Shown: positions 6,304 to 8,866 of the stretch, piece by piece
Layout: each line of letters opens with the position of its first letter
Position numbering within the stretch: position 1 is the stretch's first letter
Assembly: GCF_946885885.1 (NCBI RefSeq)
Contig: NZ_CAMPHN010000173.1
Location: 1 to 8,866 of the forward strand
Source: an uncultured Pseudomonas sp.
Lineage (GTDB): Bacteria; Pseudomonadota; Gammaproteobacteria; Pseudomonadales; Pseudomonadaceae
Length of the DNA: 8,866 nt
Reading direction: 5' to 3'
Program-made: the position numbers and the translations under genes
The notes under the pieces: generated by a model
The model's database searches: none
What the model saw: only the letters and a program-made list of their open reading frames with translations
What the model was told of the DNA's origin: nothing

Positions 6304-7499
6304 CGCGGCCCTCCCAGGCTGTGGCGAATGCTGACGGCCTGCTCATGGGCGGCGCGGACGATCTGGCCGATGCGCCGCGCGCCGGCCGCGTCTATCGGTT
6401 GGCCGATCGGCAGCTGCAGCACCTTGGCGCACAGGGACTCGGTCACCGGCAGACGCTCAGCCGCCTCGGGGTAACGCTCGTCATAGGGCGTGCAGCGGTG
6501 GATACCGGGATAGAAATAACGCCGCGCCAGCACGTTTTCCGCACGTAACACCGCCTGTAGCTCGTCACGACTGAGGCCGAAGCGTTCCGCGTCGATCTCG
6601 CAGACCACATATTGATAGTTGGTCGTGCTCACCGCCTGCGGCTCGATCAGGCGCAAGCCCGGCAAACCGGCCAAGGCATCGCGGTAGGCGGCGAAAATGC
6701 CCTGATTGCGCTCGATGATGCGCGGGAAGTTGTCCAGGCTGAGCAACGCGATGGCCGCCTGCGCCTCCGACATGCGACCGTTGGCCGTACGGCTGACATG
6801 CACCGGGCGGCCGGCGCCGTAACTGCTGCGGATATTGCGCAGGCGCGCGGCCAGTTCGTCGTCGTCGGTGCACACGCAACCGCCTTCGGCGGCGCTCAAC
6901 ACCTTGGTGGCATGGAAGGAAAACACCTCGATGGCGCCGAAGTTGCCGACCGCCTTGCCCGCCACCGCGCAGCCGAACGCATGGGCCGAGTCGTAATACA
7001 GCGGTACGCCGCGCCTGTCGGCGAGCTGACGTAAGCGGTCATGGGCGCAGACATCGCCCCACAGGTTGACCGCCAATATGGCGCTGACCGCCTCGTCCTC
7101 GAGCAAGCGTTCCACTTGAGCCGGGTCGAGTTGATGAGTCAGCGGATCGACATCGCAGAACAGCGGCTCCAGCCCCGCCCAGGTCAGCGACTGCGACGTG
7201 GCGATAAAGGAGAACGCCGGGGTGATCACCTTGCCGCGCAGGCCCAGGGCATCGGCGGCCATCAACAGGCCGATGGTGGCGTTGGTGACACAAATGGCGT
7301 GGCGCACCCCCAGTCGTTCCTGCAGCACCTGCTCCAGTTGCTGGGTCAACGGCCCCTGGTTGGTGTAGTACTGGCGCTCGAAGATGCCGCGCATGGCCTC
7401 TTCATAGGCCGACCATTCGGGGAAATACAGCTGGCCGACCGGCAGCGGCTGCTCGAACGCCGGGGTGGCGCCGAGGATGGCAAGTTCGACGGTGCTCAT
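6300..7499 (-). CDS. DegT/DnrJ/EryC1/StrS-family sugar aminotransferase (second copy)
   Basis: A 399-residue PLP enzyme of the family that transfers an amino group, usually from glutamate, to a keto group of a nucleotide-linked sugar. Visible active-site features are Lys199 in FHATK (the PLP Schiff-base lysine), Asp170 in YYDSAHAFG (expected to pair with the PLP ring nitrogen), His173, NLWG at 145-148, Thr75 in NAT at 73-75, and AEGG at 204-207. The DSAHAFG and FHATK-AEGG pattern resembles ArnB/VioA-type enzymes acting on 4-keto sugars, so dTDP-4-amino-4,6-dideoxyglucose (viosamine) synthesis is a reasonable guess, unproven. The ATG overlaps the upstream stop (ATGA), and GAGGG lies 7 bases before it. 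It shares a fold but clearly not close sequence with the preceding aminotransferase. Confidence 0.92.
   Translation of the reverse strand: MSTVELAILGATPAFEQPLPVGQLYFPEWSAYEEAMRGIFERQYYTNQGPLTQQLEQVLQERLGVRHAICVTNATIGLLMAADALGLRGKVITPAFSFIATSQSLTWAGLEPLFCDVDPLTHQLDPAQVERLLEDEAVSAILAVNLWGDVCAHDRLRQLADRRGVPLYYDSAHAFGCAVAGKAVGNFGAIEVFSFHATKVLSAAEGGCVCTDDDELAARLRNIRSSYGAGRPVHVSRTANGRMSEAQAAIALLSLDNFPRIIERNQGIFAAYRDALAGLPGLRLIEPQAVSTTNYQYVVCEIDAERFGLSRDELQAVLRAENVLARRYFYPGIHRCTPYDERYPEAAERLPVTESLCAKVLQLPIGQPIDAAGARRIGQIVRAAHEQAVSIRHSLGGPR
6310..6314 (-). promoter_or_regulatory. Ribosome binding site supporting the WbqC GTG start
   Basis: GGAGG within GGGAGGG on the minus strand, 6 bases before the GTG at 6303. 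It lies inside the 3' end of the aminotransferase gene and supports a non-ATG start with translational coupling. Confidence 0.75.
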
Positions 7500-8692
7500 A
7501 CGGCGACCCTCTGGCGCAGTTCGGCGGCGTGTTCGTGAAGGAAGCGCAGCAGGACGACAATGGCGTGGATGTCCTGCTCGTCGACGAAATGGCCGCAGGG
7601 CAGCAGTACAAAGCGCTCGGCGAGCCGCTCGGTGACCGGCAGCGAGCCGCCGACTGTCGGGTAATCGGTGGGTTTCTGGTGCAACGCCGGCGCGTAGTAG
7701 GCGCGGGCGAGAATGCGTTCGGCGTTGAGCAGGCTCAGGGTCTGCGCCCGCGGCAGCGGCCAGTCGTCGAGCAGTTCGATAAGGATGTTCTTGAAGCCGC
7801 TCCGCTCGCTCTCGTCGAACTCGACCAGACGCACGCCCGGCAGGACCGCCAGTTCCCGGCGATAGGCCTGGTAGCGCTCGCGGTTGCGCGCCACCTGGGC
7901 GTCCAGCGCATCCAGGCCGGCCAGGGCCATGGCCGCGTGCACCTCGTTGAGCTTGGCGTTCATGCCCAGTTCCTGGACGTTGTCCGGGGTGTAGAAGCCG
8001 AAGCCGCGCATGCGCACCAGCTTGGCCGCCAGCTCGGCGTCGTTGGTGGTGATATAGCCGCCCTCGAAACCGTTGAGCAGTTTACTCGCATGCAGGGAGA
8101 AGCATTCGGCGCGGCCGAAGCTGCCGACTTTGCGCCCGGCGTAGCTTTCATAGACCGACTCGACGGCATCGATAAACAGCGGGGTGCCGCTTTCCTCGGC
8201 CAGCGCTTCCAACCCGGCGGCGTCGCAGCAATTCATGATCGGGTGCACGCCGAGGATCAGCGCGGTCTGCTCGCTCAAATGCGGGCGCACCGTTTCGGCG
8301 CTCAGCGCCAGGGTCTGCGGATCGACCTCGCAGAAACGTGGCACCAGGTCGGCCCAGGCGGCCACATCGGCCATGCGCCTGTAGGTCAGCGAAGGCATGA
8401 CGATTTCCCGGCGCCCCGGCAGTGCCAGGCATTTGATCGCCAGCACCAACGCCCAGAAGCCGCTGCAGAAGGTCACGCAATGGGCGGTCTGGTGGAACTC
8501 GGCCAGACGCTGCTCCAACTGCTGCACCAGCGGCCCGTTGTTGGTGAATTGGTGCGCCTCGTAAAAGGTGCGCGAATACTCAAGGAAACGCTCGAAATCC
8601 GGCTGAACCAGGCTCGAGGTCGAGCGCGGCAGGTCGAACAGCGGCTGGCCGCCGAACAGCGCCAGCTCATCGCAGCTGGACTTGGCCGTCAT
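7496..8692 (-). CDS. DegT/DnrJ/EryC1/StrS-family aminotransferase (first copy, divergent)
   Basis: A 398-residue PLP-dependent sugar aminotransferase. The catalytic Lys204 in SLHASK and Asp175 in FIDAVES are present, and FEGG at 209-212 matches the usual EGG turn. The segment from Asp175 to GSFG aligns without gaps to the DAAEA-G form seen in perosamine-synthase-like members, with Glu178 where the next gene has His173. Two positions are unusual: CSGFW at 76-80 has Phe79 where the family normally has Thr near the PLP phosphate, and VHPIMN at 149-154 replaces the usual LYG or LWG turn. It probably acts on a different keto sugar from its neighbour, or binds substrate differently. The start overlaps the upstream stop (ATGA). 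No Shine-Dalgarno is present, only a GC-repeat stretch, so translation should depend on coupling to the upstream gene. Confidence 0.88.
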   Translation of the reverse strand: MTAKSSCDELALFGGQPLFDLPRSTSSLVQPDFERFLEYSRTFYEAHQFTNNGPLVQQLEQRLAEFHQTAHCVTFCSGFWALVLAIKCLALPGRREIVMPSLTYRRMADVAAWADLVPRFCEVDPQTLALSAETVRPHLSEQTALILGVHPIMNCCDAAGLEALAEESGTPLFIDAVESVYESYAGRKVGSFGRAECFSLHASKLLNGFEGGYITTNDAELAAKLVRMRGFGFYTPDNVQELGMNAKLNEVHAAMALAGLDALDAQVARNRERYQAYRRELAVLPGVRLVEFDESERSGFKNILIELLDDWPLPRAQTLSLLNAERILARAYYAPALHQKPTDYPTVGGSLPVTERLAERFVLLPCGHFVDEQDIHAIVVLLRFLHEHAAELRQRVAV

Positions 8693-8866
8693 GGGCGCGC
8701 GCGCTCGAGCAAAGCGTCATAGCGGTAGTGCGCCGTGTAGAAGCCCTGCGGCATGCGCTGGATATGCGCCTGCCAGCCGCAGTCGGCGGCTAGTTGGCAG
8801 AACTCCTCGGCGCTGCGCCAGATGCCGATTTTCGAATCGTGATGCTTGAGCTCGGCGGAATGATCC
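8689..8866 (-). CDS. C-terminal end of a probable SAM-dependent methyltransferase (partial)
   Basis: An open frame enters from the right edge and ends at TGA 8691-8689, giving 58 complete residues. It contains ELKHHDSKIGIWRSAEEF and, near the end, MPQGFYTAHYRYDALL. This C-terminal pattern recalls class I SAM-dependent methyltransferases that accompany glycan genes in Pseudomonas, but the SAM-binding motifs lie outside the window, so the family assignment is tentative. The stop overlaps the start of the aminotransferase by 4 bases, which makes it part of the same operon. A sugar O- or N-methyltransferase would suit the context. Confidence 0.55.
   Translation of the reverse strand, partial: DHSAELKHHDSKIGIWRSAEEFCQLAADCGWQAHIQRMPQGFYTAHYRYDALLERARP

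Noticed and set aside
5579..6346. 255-codon minus-strand frame overlapping the WbqC gene
   Set aside because: Same strand but a different frame from the WbqC protein, which has clear family signatures and a good ribosome binding site. The alternative product is Arg/Pro/Gly-rich with no motif.
8695..8704. (GC)5 alternating tract as a special structural element
   Set aside because: It is short and lies within codons of the upstream gene (Ala/Arg) in GC-rich DNA, so chance codon use explains it. It is noted only because it takes the place of a ribosome binding site.
7529..8722. 397-codon open frame on the plus strand
   Set aside because: Antisense to the first aminotransferase, with Arg/Gln/His-rich composition and no family motifs. 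Long antisense frames are expected at this GC content.
1..8866. CRISPR arrays, tRNA or rRNA genes, insertion sequences, phage or toxin-antitoxin genes
   Set aside because: No spaced direct repeats, cloverleaf-like sequences, transposase motifs or terminal inverted repeats were seen. Almost the whole window is occupied by the glycosylation and flagellin genes.

Overview
The window reads as a flagellin locus with its glycosylation gene cluster from a gammaproteobacterium of the Pseudomonas group. The signs are GC-rich coding DNA, a flagellin whose conserved ends are close to those of P. aeruginosa, a textbook sigma-28 promoter in front of it, and a dense set of sugar-modification genes just upstream. 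All genes lie on the minus strand, so transcription runs from base 8866 towards base 1.

In transcription order the window holds: the 3' end of a probable SAM-dependent methyltransferase (cut by the right edge); two different DegT/DnrJ/EryC1/StrS-type PLP sugar aminotransferases; a WbqC-family protein; a very large fused glycosyltransferase of about 1212 residues; a 291-base intergenic region with two hairpins, phased A-tracts, the sigma-28 promoter and a structured leader; the flagellin gene fliC; a strong hairpin terminator; and the first 12 codons of a further gene, probably flaG. The first four genes are joined by three successive 4-base stop/start overlaps (ATGA, ATGA, GTGA). The glycosyltransferase follows after 55 bases if the GTG start is right, so the five genes look like one operon with its promoter to the right of the window.

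Likely joint function: the aminotransferases convert 4-keto (or 3-keto) nucleotide sugars to amino sugars. The methyltransferase and perhaps the WbqC protein decorate them. The multi-domain glycosyltransferase builds the glycan on Ser/Thr residues of the flagellin central domain. No dehydratase, epimerase or recognisable acyltransferase lies here, so sugar precursors such as dTDP-4-keto-6-deoxyglucose must come from elsewhere. The layout resembles the known glycosylation islands beside fliC in P. aeruginosa (PA1088-PA1091) and P. syringae (fgt1/fgt2). The system class is therefore known, although this gene combination and its glycan cannot be named from sequence alone.

The points most worth a second look are the domain architecture of the glycosyltransferase (two intact GT-A modules, one degenerate GT-A module and a GT-B-like C-terminus), the divergent active-site signatures of the two aminotransferases, the unassigned WbqC step, and the fliC leader, where two alternative hairpins compete.
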